A stretch of 64,000 bases of DNA. Source: Phycomyces blakesleeanus NRRL 1555(-). Lineage: Eukaryota; Mucoromycota; Mucoromycetes; Mucorales; Phycomycetaceae. Positions 35,380-45,397 of the stretch are shown one piece after another (positions within the stretch are counted from its first letter, which is position 1; every line of letters begins with the position of its first letter). The stretch covers positions 124,001 through 188,000 of the forward strand of contig NW_017265141.1 in the NCBI RefSeq assembly GCF_001638985.1. The letters run 5' to 3'. The position numbers and the translations under genes were made by a program. Below the pieces are notes generated by a model. That model saw only the letters and a program-made list of their open reading frames with translations, had not been told where the DNA came from and searched no databases.

Positions 35380-38300
35380 CCGATTCAATGTGTGGTATTC
35401 TGACCAAAATTCCCACAAAATCTGTAGTCATCCGGAACAAGGCTGCCCAGTCATTGACACTTCTTTTTGCCCACGTATACCCAACAACTTGGCCAAATTT
35501 CTTTAAAGATGTCATTGGTCTTGCACAGACACCTTCAGGCACCCCAAGCCACGAAAAAGCAGCAGACTTCTTTTTACGTCTCTGTGTCAGTATTGATGAG
35601 GAAATCGCACGTCTCGATATCCCCCGTAACAGAGAAGAAGTTGTCCGAAACACCAATATCAAGGATACCATGAGAATGGGCGATATCCAGTTGTTGGCTG
35701 CTTCTTGGTTCGAATTGTTACAGGAATTTAGACTTACTAACCACAACATTGCCCAACTGGCTCTGAAAAACATCGGTGCCTATATTGCTTGGATGGACAT
35801 CTCATTGGTAGTCAACGATCAGGTTATGCGTGCACTCTATGAACTCTTGAGTGATCCAAACCTTCGTATCGCTGCAAGCGAGTGCTTGGCCGACGTAAGA
35901 ATATATATATACATTAGAGTTTTTTTTTATCTGTGAGTAAGGATACTAAAAATAAAGTGGTAAAATGTAGGTTGTCAGCAAGGGTATGTTGCCTCTCGAC
36001 AAACTCAATGTGATCCAAATGCTGAATCTGGCAGATACTCTGGGACGTCTGGACTTGGTAAGGAAAATCATGCAACGCTGCGCATTTATATATACTGAAT
36101 GAGTCATTGTGTTGCGCAGTCGGACCCCGAGTTTGTCGAACAAACAGCTCGTCTGGTAAATACACTTGGCATCGAACTATGCAAGATATATATGGACAGC
36201 ACTGTGGGTCCTGAAGGAAAAGGTAAGTCAGGGGAAGGAGCAGGTGTCATACACACACACACATACACATAGATAAAACAAAAAAATTACATACATACAA
36301 AACAAACACTAGTTTGATTAGATGTTTAAATGTTTAATTCTTGCCGTGTTTCATCCAATTCAGCTGCTACATATGCTCTCATTGAGCAAATTTTGCCTTA
36401 CTTGCTCAAGTTCCTTGCCGACGAATATGATGACACATCCACTGCTCTTTTTGCATTTGTTAATGATATGTTGAGTATTGTAAGTAATATATACATATGT
36501 TTGTGCACATAGTATGCTTTGGGAGTATTTATTTACATTGTTTGTAGTATAAGAAGCAGAAGAAGGCTATGCAGCCTTTTACTCAATCTCAGCAGGAGTT
36601 TCTCAGATCCTTGTTGAGTGTAGTGATCATGAAAATGAAGTATGACGAAGATACTGAATGGGGAAATGAAGAAGATGAGCCAGAAGAGGAAGCATTGTTT
36701 GCTGAATTGAGAAAGGTACAAAACACATGTACAAGTGTGATTAAATGTGGTTTTGTGTGTGTGTGTGTGTGTAGTGTAGTGTAATTAGTAATACTCATCA
36801 GAAAACTTGAATTGTTTTTATGGTAGAATTTGAGAATCTTTGCCGACCACATTGCAGCCATTAGTAATGAATTATACATTGGGTATGTCCATTCTGTTGT
36901 TATGGAGACCTTGAGTAAATACAAGTCTGGCGCAGAATTGGATTGGAGAGAGGTTGAATTGTGTTTGTATGTCTTGTACACTTACGGAGAAGCCCTACCA
37001 AAGGCAGCCATGCAGTTTGTAAACGGAAACGACTCTGCTTCTTTGACTCCTCTTGGTGAATTGGTATCCGAGATGGTGATGTCTAGTAAGTTTCTTTTTT
37101 GTTAAAAAAAAATAACCAAAAAAATGGTATACAAACCTTTATTATTATTATTTCTTGTAGATATTTCGGCATACCCTCACCCTTCCGCACCACTTCAATT
37201 CTTTGAGAATATCACCCGCTATTACCAATTCTTTGAACATCGTGCTGACCATCTCCCCCAGGCCTTGGCTGCCTTTGTCGACACTCGTGGACTGCATCAC
37301 CCCCTCAACCAGATTAGATCTAGATGCTGGTATCTTTTCCAACGTTTTGTGAAGATGCTCAAGCCAAAGATGGGACCCTACGTCGAAACCCTGCTGTCTT
37401 CCATCGGCGATCTCCTCACGATCCAGGCAGAGACACCAGTAGAGAGCAACACAATGGATGGAATGCCTATTCCTGCTGCTTCGACATTTGACAGCCAGCT
37501 GTATTTGTTTGAAACAGTCGGAACTCTTATTTCTCTTGACAGTGTAGATGTCATGAAACAGATGGAGTACCTTCAAATTGTATTGGAGCCTTTGGTAGAG
37601 GGCATCCGTAATTCGATGTCCCAGGGTTACAATCCAGAAGATGAATTATTTATGCTACAACTCCATCATTATATTATGGCTATCGGAAGTGTTGCAAAGG
37701 GTAGGCATATTTATACTTTTATATTCTGGACTTCTTTTTTTTTTAATTTAATTTATTGATTTACCTTTGTTCATAGGTTTCCCCGATGTCCCAAAGGCCT
37801 CTGCCGCAACTGCCCCTTGGGTTGTTGTGTTTAATCAGGCAACCGAAATAATCTTGAATGTGCTCCAGACATTCAACCAATTCTTACTGATCCGTGACGC
37901 AGCACGCTTTTCTTTTGCTCGCTTTATTACCTGTCTCGGATCCGAAGTTTTACCATACCTACCCACTCTTATCAATGGTCTATTGACAGAATGTGAGATT
38001 ACAGAACTTAATGACTTTTTGCCATTTATTGGATTAGTAGCACACAAGTTCAAGGTAATATATATATATGATTGTATTCGTGAGTTTAAAGGGTACTAAT
38101 GATATAAATTTTATTCTTATTACTATTAGCCTATGATCCACAATATTATGGATGAGCTCTTACTGCCACTTGTGAAGCGTGTATTTGATTTCCTCAACAC
38201 TTCCCCGTCTGGCACAGATGAAGCAATGCTGTTATTTGAGCTTCGCAAGGCATACATTAACTTTATTATTTCCTTGTTCAATGCCGAGCTGGAGAGTGTA

Positions 38301-39049
38301 CTTGTCAGCGAGCGAAACCTGAGTCACCTCAACACAATCCTGCACACAATTCTCCACTTTGCAAAGGACAATAGTGACCCTACCATACAAAAGATGGCAT
38401 TTGGCGTGTTTTTGCGAATGGTTAATGCATGGGCCACTTCTCCTCAGCAACAAGGATCGATTGCAGGATTTGACCAATTTGTTTACAATGAACTTATCCC
38501 AACTACGTTTGCTGTGCCAATGCATGTAGCGTTTAATGTTGCCGATGGACAATCTCTTTTGGTATGAATAATGGAGAGGCGAGATATGAATTGATATCGA
38601 ATTGGATAACATAAATGTATATACTTATCTTTATACTGAATCGTTTTGATTCTTAATTTTTTTAAAAAAAAATCTTAATTAGGTCTTTGGTGAAATTACT
38701 GGAATTCAAAAGGCCATGTACACCAAACAAAGTAATGAGTTCACTGAATACATGACCAATGTCTTTTTCCCGTCTATTCAATGCCCACGGGAAGGAGCAG
38801 AAAGATACTGCCAGGCAATTCAACAATACGATAATAAAGAATTCAAGAAATACTTCCAGGTAAGCAATATATATATATTTTGTTTCTTTAACAAATATAT
38901 ATTATATAAGAATTGGTTTATTAAAGAAAAGCAAAACTCAATTCCATTTTTTCCCCAACCTTTTTTCCCTATCCTTTTTTTTCCCTCACATCTATTCTAT
39001 ATATCTATCAATCTCGCCATAGACTTTTATTTCGGAAGCAAAAAATTAA
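34510..39049 (+). CDS. LOS1: Exportin-T (tRNA nuclear export receptor)
   Basis: Multi-exon karyopherin. Early exons 34510-34578, 34940-35022, 35067-35123, 35183-35289 and 35380-35894 join in frame to MDQIEQAVIYALGPHVEPSL, ANTYCEQVKNSPDGWQICLQ, FFCLQVLENTLQNRYEALD and VVIRNKAAQSLTLLFAHVYP. These follow the exportin-T/XPOT N-terminal HEAT repeats, including the conserved IRNKAAQ. Later exons carry TRLHHPLNQIRSRCWYLFQR-type (DTRGLHHPLNQIRSRCWYLF) and LPTLINGLL segments. The last exon is only 27 bases (39023-39049) and gives TFISEAKN and a stop after KKYFQ. XPOT/Los1 binds mature tRNA with Ran-GTP and carries it to the cytoplasm. The acceptor at 35379 lies directly behind a (GA)n tract. Confidence 0.95.
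35329..35376. repeat. (GA)n microsatellite abutting an exportin-T 3' splice site
   Basis: About 23 GA dinucleotides fill the last half of the intron 35290-35379. The acceptor AG (35378-35379) follows three bases after the repeat, with no pyrimidine tract between. Confidence 0.9.
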
Positions 39050-40111
39050 AAGACCCAAAAAACCCAAAAACCATAAAAAACAAACAGTAGGTAAAGAATA
39101 AAAACCATACAAAAAAGAAGAAGATACTTCTTTACAACAACAAATTACAGTACAAATTCACCATATTTTTTATTATTTTTATTATTTTTTTTTTGTTTTT
39201 TTTTTGTTTATTCTTTTATTTTATTTTTTCTTTCACTTATTGTTTGTATCTAAAAAACCACAACCAACAACAATAAACACAAAAAATAACAAAATTACAA
39301 AATATCATTTAATATGAGTTTATAATAAAGTAAATATGTATAGACGCTAGACGTTAAATTAGCTATAAGAATTGACCATAAAGGGTCTTTCTTATCAACC
39401 CTCAAACCCTCAAATACACTCAATATTTTAGTTTTTCCTTAAAAACTTCAGAGTATTACAATCTTTTATGCTTTAGAAAATAATTCACGAGACAAAACAC
39501 AATAAATATAAAGAGGTGAATGAAGTCTGGAGTTTGTTTTATGAAAATTTTTTATTGATTTGTTTTTATTATTGAAATTGTTTTCTAATATAACAAGGCC
39601 CATTGGTCGTGCTTCTTTATATTTACCTATTGTTGATAGAATAATTCACGGATTAGCATTATATTCAATGTAATGAAAAATTATAAAGAAAATAATAGAA
39701 AATTGTGAAAGAAGGGTGATTTTTTTTTGACATCTTCAGAGATTGTTCACCTGGATAGCCCACATCTTAAAGATAAGAATGTGATATCGGAAATGTATAA
39801 AATTCGGGACCAAAAATGTTGTGCATCATGTTATGCCAAAAAAAAATTGGGGGAAAAAGGAAAAGGGTATGGAAAAATAAAATGCTAATATTGAAACGTT
39901 TTCTTACCTTTTTTTTGAAACTTAATAAAACATCAATATAAATAATTTATACTGTTAATCTTGTTGTAGAACAAAGAAAGAAAGAAATAAAAAATCAAGC
40001 AAAAATTGGTGGCCTTTTATACACAATTCCAAAAAAAAAAATTATTTAATTTTACAGAGAGGAAAGGAGAAAAAAAAATTTCTTCTTTTTCTTTTTCTAT
40101 TAAAAAAAGAG
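39050..40111. other. Convergent spacer
   Basis: AT-rich, T-run-rich DNA between the 3' ends of exportin-T and the 65K-like gene. It must contain both 3' UTRs. No further gene or RNA was recognised. Confidence 0.5.
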
Positions 40112-41451
40112 TCACGCCGATGATTTGCTGAATTTGACTGCTATTGGCTTGTCATGTAGTAAGAATCCATGGGTTGATTCAAGCGCAGATTGAGCACTGA
40201 GCGGGCTAGGAAAGCTCACAAAAGCCTGTCCTTTTAGGCGACCAGTTTTCATAAGCTGAATACCAAGCTTACCCGGAGTATATTTCCCATCAGCCTCCAG
40301 GACAAACTGACCAAATAATCTCTCCAAATCATCTTCTTGGACATCCTTTGCCAAGTTCTTGATGTACAGCTTATTAGATACTTCACCTGGACTATGATTC
40401 TTAAAGGCAGCCAGTTCTTTTAATTCTACAATAATATTAATAATAGTATATTTGTGTGAATAAAACATTTTTTATGTGTGTACGAGTATAAAGCTTTATA
40501 TCTCTACTATTATTATTACCTTGAGAGGGTAGACGATTTGATTGTATATAGTCCAAGCTGTAGAAATTATTTTTCGAAACAGTATTATCATCCTCAATTG
40601 GTTCTTGTTCTTGTTGTTCTTGTTGTTCTTGGTCTTTTTTGGCTTCTTGTATGGGTTGGATATCCAGATCATTGTGAAGGACAATTTTAATTCGCTTGGT
40701 GTCTCTATCCTTGGCTTCTTCTGCAACAGGCTCGGCAACCGACTTTGTCTCTGTACGCCGGAGAGCTTTCTTTTGTTCTTTGACTGCAATTTGTCTTTGA
40801 CGTGCCTTTTTCTCTATCAATCTTCGCGAAGCTTCATCATCTGAGCTACCGTCAGATTCAAGTTCGGATTCATCACTAGCAAGCATCTCACTGTGCTTCC
40901 GTTTAAGCTATTAAACAACTAATTAAGACATCATATACATATACGTATACATACACACACACATACTTACAAGACTTGGGATCGAATCACGATCAACAGG
41001 TTTGAACGGCGGAGGAAGATTCATCTTGTTCATCAAATGAAGCACTTGAACATACAATCGAGGAACAGATCCAATTGCGTGCATAATATTAGATAAAATC
41101 TCGGGAGTTGGATCAGGATATCGGTAACAAAGATGTGGATTGGGGGGATAATTAAGACTATAGGCATATGTGTATTTAATAATAATCAACAAGCGAAAAA
41201 TAAAAGGTTAAGTCGAGTCAAGATATGTAAATCCACAAATGAATCAAAATTTACCTACCCAAGAGTAGGCGCAACAGGTTCAGGTTTGGTTTCTACATCT
41301 TTTTGTGAGATATTGTTGACCGGAAGTGTAGATTGAATGCCAGTGTCTTGATTCACTCGAGATCTAAAACAAAGAACACAACATTTGAGTAAATTTACTA
41401 CTTCTGCTGTTGTTGTTACTATTATTATTATATTTGTATTAATTTTTATGC

Positions 41452-41482
<31 letters not shown>

Positions 41483-42033
41483 ATCTACAAGAGTAGTGTA
41501 TTCTTACTGGGATGCCCTCTTTGGATGAGGGGTGGCATATTCGACTACAAGTGGCTTTGTATCTGGTCCATTAGTTAAACCTTGCAATTGCTGATAGACG
41601 CGTGCGGCCGTGCTCCGATCAGCAAAATCAAGGAAAGCAACTCCTCTCTAAACATATCCAAGGAGATATAGAAAGATAAAGAAGTAGAGAGAGAAAAAGG
41701 GCAACCGTCAAAAAAAAAGCTCCTCGCCAAATGCTTATTTTCGACTTTTTGTATTATATATATATATATACATGTATATATGTATTACCATTGCAGGACC
41801 TTGCATCAACCGAATATCCAGAGTGGGATATTGACTAAAATAATTAGACGCTTGGTCTACGGATGCAGTTACAGAAAGTGGGACATTCTTGACAATGAGA
41901 GTAGTGATGGTGTCCTGAATGTCATGTTGAATTAGATTCTCTCTCAATTCTCTTTTGGATGTTGGAAGTTTACATGTGTAACTCTATCGTAATCTTTGTT
42001 TGATGGGTAGTCAACGGGAGTGTAATGTTCCAT
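40112..42033 (-). CDS. RNPC3: U11/U12 snRNP 65K-like protein (two RRMs)
   Basis: Exon 1 (42033-41974) reads MEHYTPVDYPSNKDYDRVTH and joins at 41915 to TITTLIVKNVPLSVT. RRM1 follows (RNP2 LIVKNV, RNP1 RGVAFLDF). A middle exon holds YRYPDPTPEILSNIMHAIGS, VPRLYVQVLHLMNKMNLPPP and FKP, the linker characteristic of U11/U12-65K. An acidic and then Lys/Glu/Gln-rich stretch leads to RRM2 (RNP2 LYIKNL, RNP1 KGQAFVSF), with LMKTGRLKGQAF closely matching the family. The protein ends VKFSKSSA. The 65K protein bridges U11 and U12 snRNPs in the minor spliceosome by binding U12 snRNA through its C-terminal RRM. It is known only from lineages that keep U12-type introns. Without the intron at 41973-41916 the frame hits a stop, so the first intron is needed. 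Confidence 0.88.
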
Positions 42034-42245
42034 TCCTACAATGTATATATGTATATTTCTTATTGCGGTAGATGAATCCGTTATATATATATATACATAT
42101 ATATTATTTTATTTTGCTTATTGTTCGAATTTGGTTTTATTCAAGCTCTTTTCTATTGTTAAATACTTGACCACCGTCACATTCTCTCCTCCCTCTTGTC
42201 CTGTCTCTCTCTCTCTTTTTTCATTCCTTTTCTGTCATTAGCATA
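42034..42245. promoter_or_regulatory. Compact bidirectional promoter RNPC3/NAT9
   Basis: 212 bases separate two divergent start codons. The segment holds TA-rich stretches around 42040-42100 and a CT-rich tract near 42180-42225 next to the NAT9 start. Sharing of elements is inferred from spacing only. Confidence 0.55.
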
Positions 42246-43418
42246 ATGAAGCAGAACGAGAATCTGGTGCTGGTAAGGAATCAGAATGAAATGTGCGTCT
42301 AAAAGATTCTCTAAAAAATAAAAGTCCCTTAATAGATCGGCCAGAGAACAGTACTTGTGCCTTATAAAAAAGAACATGTGCTTCAGTATCATGAATGGAT
42401 GAAGTCACCATTCCTGCAAGGTAAAAAAAATAAAATAGTGTAAAATTACAAAACATTTAAACTATAATAATAATAACAGTAATAATGTGGTTCAGGGCAA
42501 ATGAATAAATCTATAATTTTTATGTTATAGAAATGACAGCTTCTGAACCATTGAGTCTCGATGAAGAATATGAAATGCAACAATCGTGGCATGTCGATGA
42601 AGAAAGTAAGTATGCTTCTTTATTACTCCTCCGAATATTTATCTGTGGCCATAAATAATTATGTTAATATTGGACGTATGTGTATCCGAACAGAGTGTAC
42701 ATTTATCTTACTTGCATTACCTAAAACATCCCCTTTGACCCTCAGTGAAATGTCTGCTGATGAAGTCAAAAAGAACGCAAGTAAGTCAATTTTTTTTCTA
42801 AATATATATATATATATATTCTCGGCTATAAACAACTGACACATATACTTCTTCTTCTATAATTATTATAAAGTTATGATTGGAGATGTCAATATATTTC
42901 TTAACGATCCTGATAATGACCCAACCTTTGGAGAAATTGAGATTATGATCGCAGAAGACGCATATCGTCGTAGTGGACGTGGATTAGAAGCATTAAAGAT
43001 GATGATGAGCTATGGTAATTGCATAATTTTAGAATAGAGGGTATTTTTTTTATAAGAAAAAAAATGTATATAATTTGTTAATTAATATGTATATATATAT
43101 ATTTTTAAAAAAAAAGGCATTACTGATCTTGGCCTAAATACGTTCCATGCAAAGATTTCCTTGACCAATCAGCCAAGCATTGATCTTTTTACACAAAAGC
43201 TTGGTTTCTACCAAGTTTCGCTTTCGACCGTATTTCAAGAGACAACATTAGAATGGTCCTTAAACGATGTCGCAAACGCAATTGCAAAATACGACGATCC
43301 GGATTTTGAACCATATGGGTCAAAGGCAACAAAGGAGCAAAGGCATACTGTAGAATTAATGCAAAAGTCCTTGTTGGATGATTGGAATAAATTTGTACGG
43401 AGAGAGAAGTGGGAGTAA
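42246..43418 (+). CDS. NAT9: N-acetyltransferase 9-like protein
   Basis: Six exons (42246-42272, 42336-42420, 42531-42605, 42694-42780, 42874-43014, 43117-43418) join in frame. The protein begins MKQNENLVLIGQRTVLVPYK and EHVLQYHEWMKSPFLQEMTA, then SEPLSLDEEYEMQQSWHVDE, KCTFILLALPK, MIGDVNIFLND, GEIEIMIAED and YRRSGRGLEALKMMMSYG, then ITDLGLNTFHAKISLTNQPS. This follows NAT9 nearly motif by motif (HEWM, TASEPL.LEEEYEMQ.SW, CTFI, GDVN.F, E.MIAE.YR.KG.G.EA). NAT9 is a GNAT-fold protein; its targets are not well established, with microtubule-related roles suggested in animals. The acetyl-CoA loop reads RRSGRGLEA. The C-terminal 40 residues are lineage-specific. Every intron has GT-AG sites. Confidence 0.93.
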
Positions 43419-43519
43419 GAATTGTAGAAATACTGTAAAGTTTATGTATTTTTATATATATGGTCTTGGGAACTACTTTTCACAAAACAATCGATAGAAT
43501 ATTGCTATTATTATTGTTT
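43419..43519. other. Convergent 3' spacer NAT9/F-box
   Basis: Only about 100 bases separate the two convergent stop codons, so the 3' UTRs probably overlap. Confidence 0.6.
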
Positions 43520-44314
43520 TTACCAGAATATGAATTCTGATCCACACATTTGTTGGTTGGCATTGGTAAAGCTTTCCTTGTTATTTAACCACCAGCCAAC
43601 AGGCACTTCGATTGTTGTAAATTCGATCGAGATTGGAGTTTGATTAGTTTCAGTCAAGGCGGTGGATTGGCTCTGATTTCTGACTTGGCAGTGAATGATC
43701 ATTCCACCATCAAGAACGATCCGAGTGTCTTGCGAGTTAGAGCCATGGACTTGGTCGAGAAGAGTACTACAGCTCACATGACCCGTATCAGTATCTACAA
43801 AGTTTTCAATCTGTTTCCAATTCGGCTTCATCATAGCGTAGGATGTCGAGAACTCTAGATTGGTGGTTTTATTGCAGGGTACTTCCATCACAACTGGCTC
43901 AGGTGAGTCTTTTGGCCCGGCATAGCCGTCAATAACGCTCTGTGTGCTGTAAGAGATACGAAGACTGAAAGAATCTATGCTTGAAAAGACTCCTCTCATG
44001 TGCATCTCACAACTACTATCCGAGTTGGTAGATGTATTGGCAATTTCGTCATTGGCAAAAGCATTGACCTTCAAAATTTAGAATCAGATTTCTTAATTCT
44101 TTACTGTTCTGAATATTGTTACATGAATTAATTGTCGGTCTGCAGATTCAGACATGCGAATCCTTTCTCTCAAGGTGAAAGATGCTATTGTTCGATACCA
44201 TGAGTTTGCCTGACCAATTACAAGAAGGTCTCTAGTGGATGAATATCGGAGGATGTTTGCTACAATTTCAAAAGGAAAGACTGAGAGATGGCTTTGTGAA
44301 TCTGTATCAGTCAT
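43520..44314 (-). CDS. F-box-domain protein
   Basis: Two exons (44314-44123 and 44068-43520) join at LIH/VNAFAND to about 246 residues. The N-terminal region LSVFPFEIVANILRYSSTRD and LLVIGQANSWYRTIASFTLR fits an F-box (LP.E....IL.......L.....V...W). The remaining ~175 residues are Ser/Thr/Asn-rich and unrecognised. They include SFSLRISYSTQSVIDGYAGP, VSCSTLLDQVHG and a C-terminal IEVPVGWWLN. F-box proteins recruit substrates to SCF ubiquitin ligases through Skp1, and the C-terminal part would be the substrate side. The substrate is unknown. Confidence 0.72.
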
Positions 44315-45397
44315 GATGTTATGGATTGTAGAGACATTGTGAACAAAGGATTATAAACGCGTGACAAGGAAACTCTGTAAAAGGAAATATTGTTTTTATG
44401 TGTATTGAATGATTGTAGTAAATTTATGCTTTAATAAATAACAATTATATACATTTACAATGTATTCAATGCTACCCTTTTTTTAATTATTTTAAATTAC
44501 TTTTATATATTATACTAATTATATATCTATGTATTAGTTTAATAAAGAAGTACTCACAATATTCAAGATACTCAAATAATTACATAAAATTTCAAAAATT
44601 TGAATGAATAATAAAAAATTGTATGTTGAATTGATAAGTCATTAATCATTGAAATAATAGTAATAATAACAATAAGAAATATCAATGCCAAGACAGCTTA
44701 AAATAACTCAAGAATTCACATACAGAGAGAGAGAGAGATACATATATACATAAATATATAAATACAAGTTAATTATTAGATATTTATATGCGTGTGTAAA
44801 ATTACTGACATAAGAAAGAAGAGAAAAATACAATATATACATGCCTGTATATATATATATATATATACATCAAAATACAAAATTATAATAATTAAAAAGT
44901 CGAGCAATATTTATATCTGTGCGTTTCTATTTAATGGTACATACTCTGTATTATTTGAAGGAAAAATATAAAATAAAAATAAAATAAGTAAAAGAACAAA
45001 ACGAAAATCGAAAAAATATTATTATTTTAAAATTAAAGAAAAATATACTATAAAAAAATAGAAAAAAGAAAAAAGAAAAAAAAGTAAAAGAAAAGAAAAG
45101 AAAATGGTGTCCATTTTTCCATATTGAAACTTAAATTATCAAAATCATAAATACAATAAAAATTGCCCTTTTTTTTGGTTTGGTTTTGGCTTTGGTTTTA
45201 GCTTTTGTGTAAGTGAGTAGTTTGTGGCGTGGCGTGGAGTGGAGTGGTGTGATGTGAAGTGATATGGTGTGATGTGGAATGGAGTGGAGTAAAGTGGGGT
45301 AGGGTAGGGTAGGGTAGTGTGTGAGCGTTTTTTGTTTTTGTTTTTGTTTTTTTTTCTTATTCTTCTTCTTGAGGTCGTCGTTCCCGCTTAATAAACT
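44315..45397. other. AT-rich spacer with GT/GA-rich 3' flank
   Basis: Contains the F-box promoter and the FAR1-gene 3' UTR. Extremely AT-rich on the left, then a GTGGAGTG-type degenerate repeat at about 45210-45320 with a G-quadruplex motif. No gene was seen. Confidence 0.5.
45296..45314 (+). other. G-quadruplex motif of TAGGG repeats
   Basis: GGGG-TA-GGG-TA-GGG-TA-GGG meets the G3-N2 four-run quadruplex rule exactly. It lies in the presumed 3' UTR of the FAR1 gene, on the non-template side of the opposite direction. TAGGG resembles telomere repeats, but four copies inside degenerate GTGG-rich sequence are more likely a local expansion. Confidence 0.75.

Noticed and set aside
35312..35773. 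153-codon minus-strand frame ending in a long Ser-Leu run
   Set aside because: Antisense of the exportin-T exon plus the (GA)n repeat; the Ser-Leu run is just CT dinucleotides.
45296..45314. Interstitial telomere sequence
   Set aside because: Only four TAGGG units in a GTGG-rich degenerate region, and the window has ordinary genes on both sides, so it is not a telomere.
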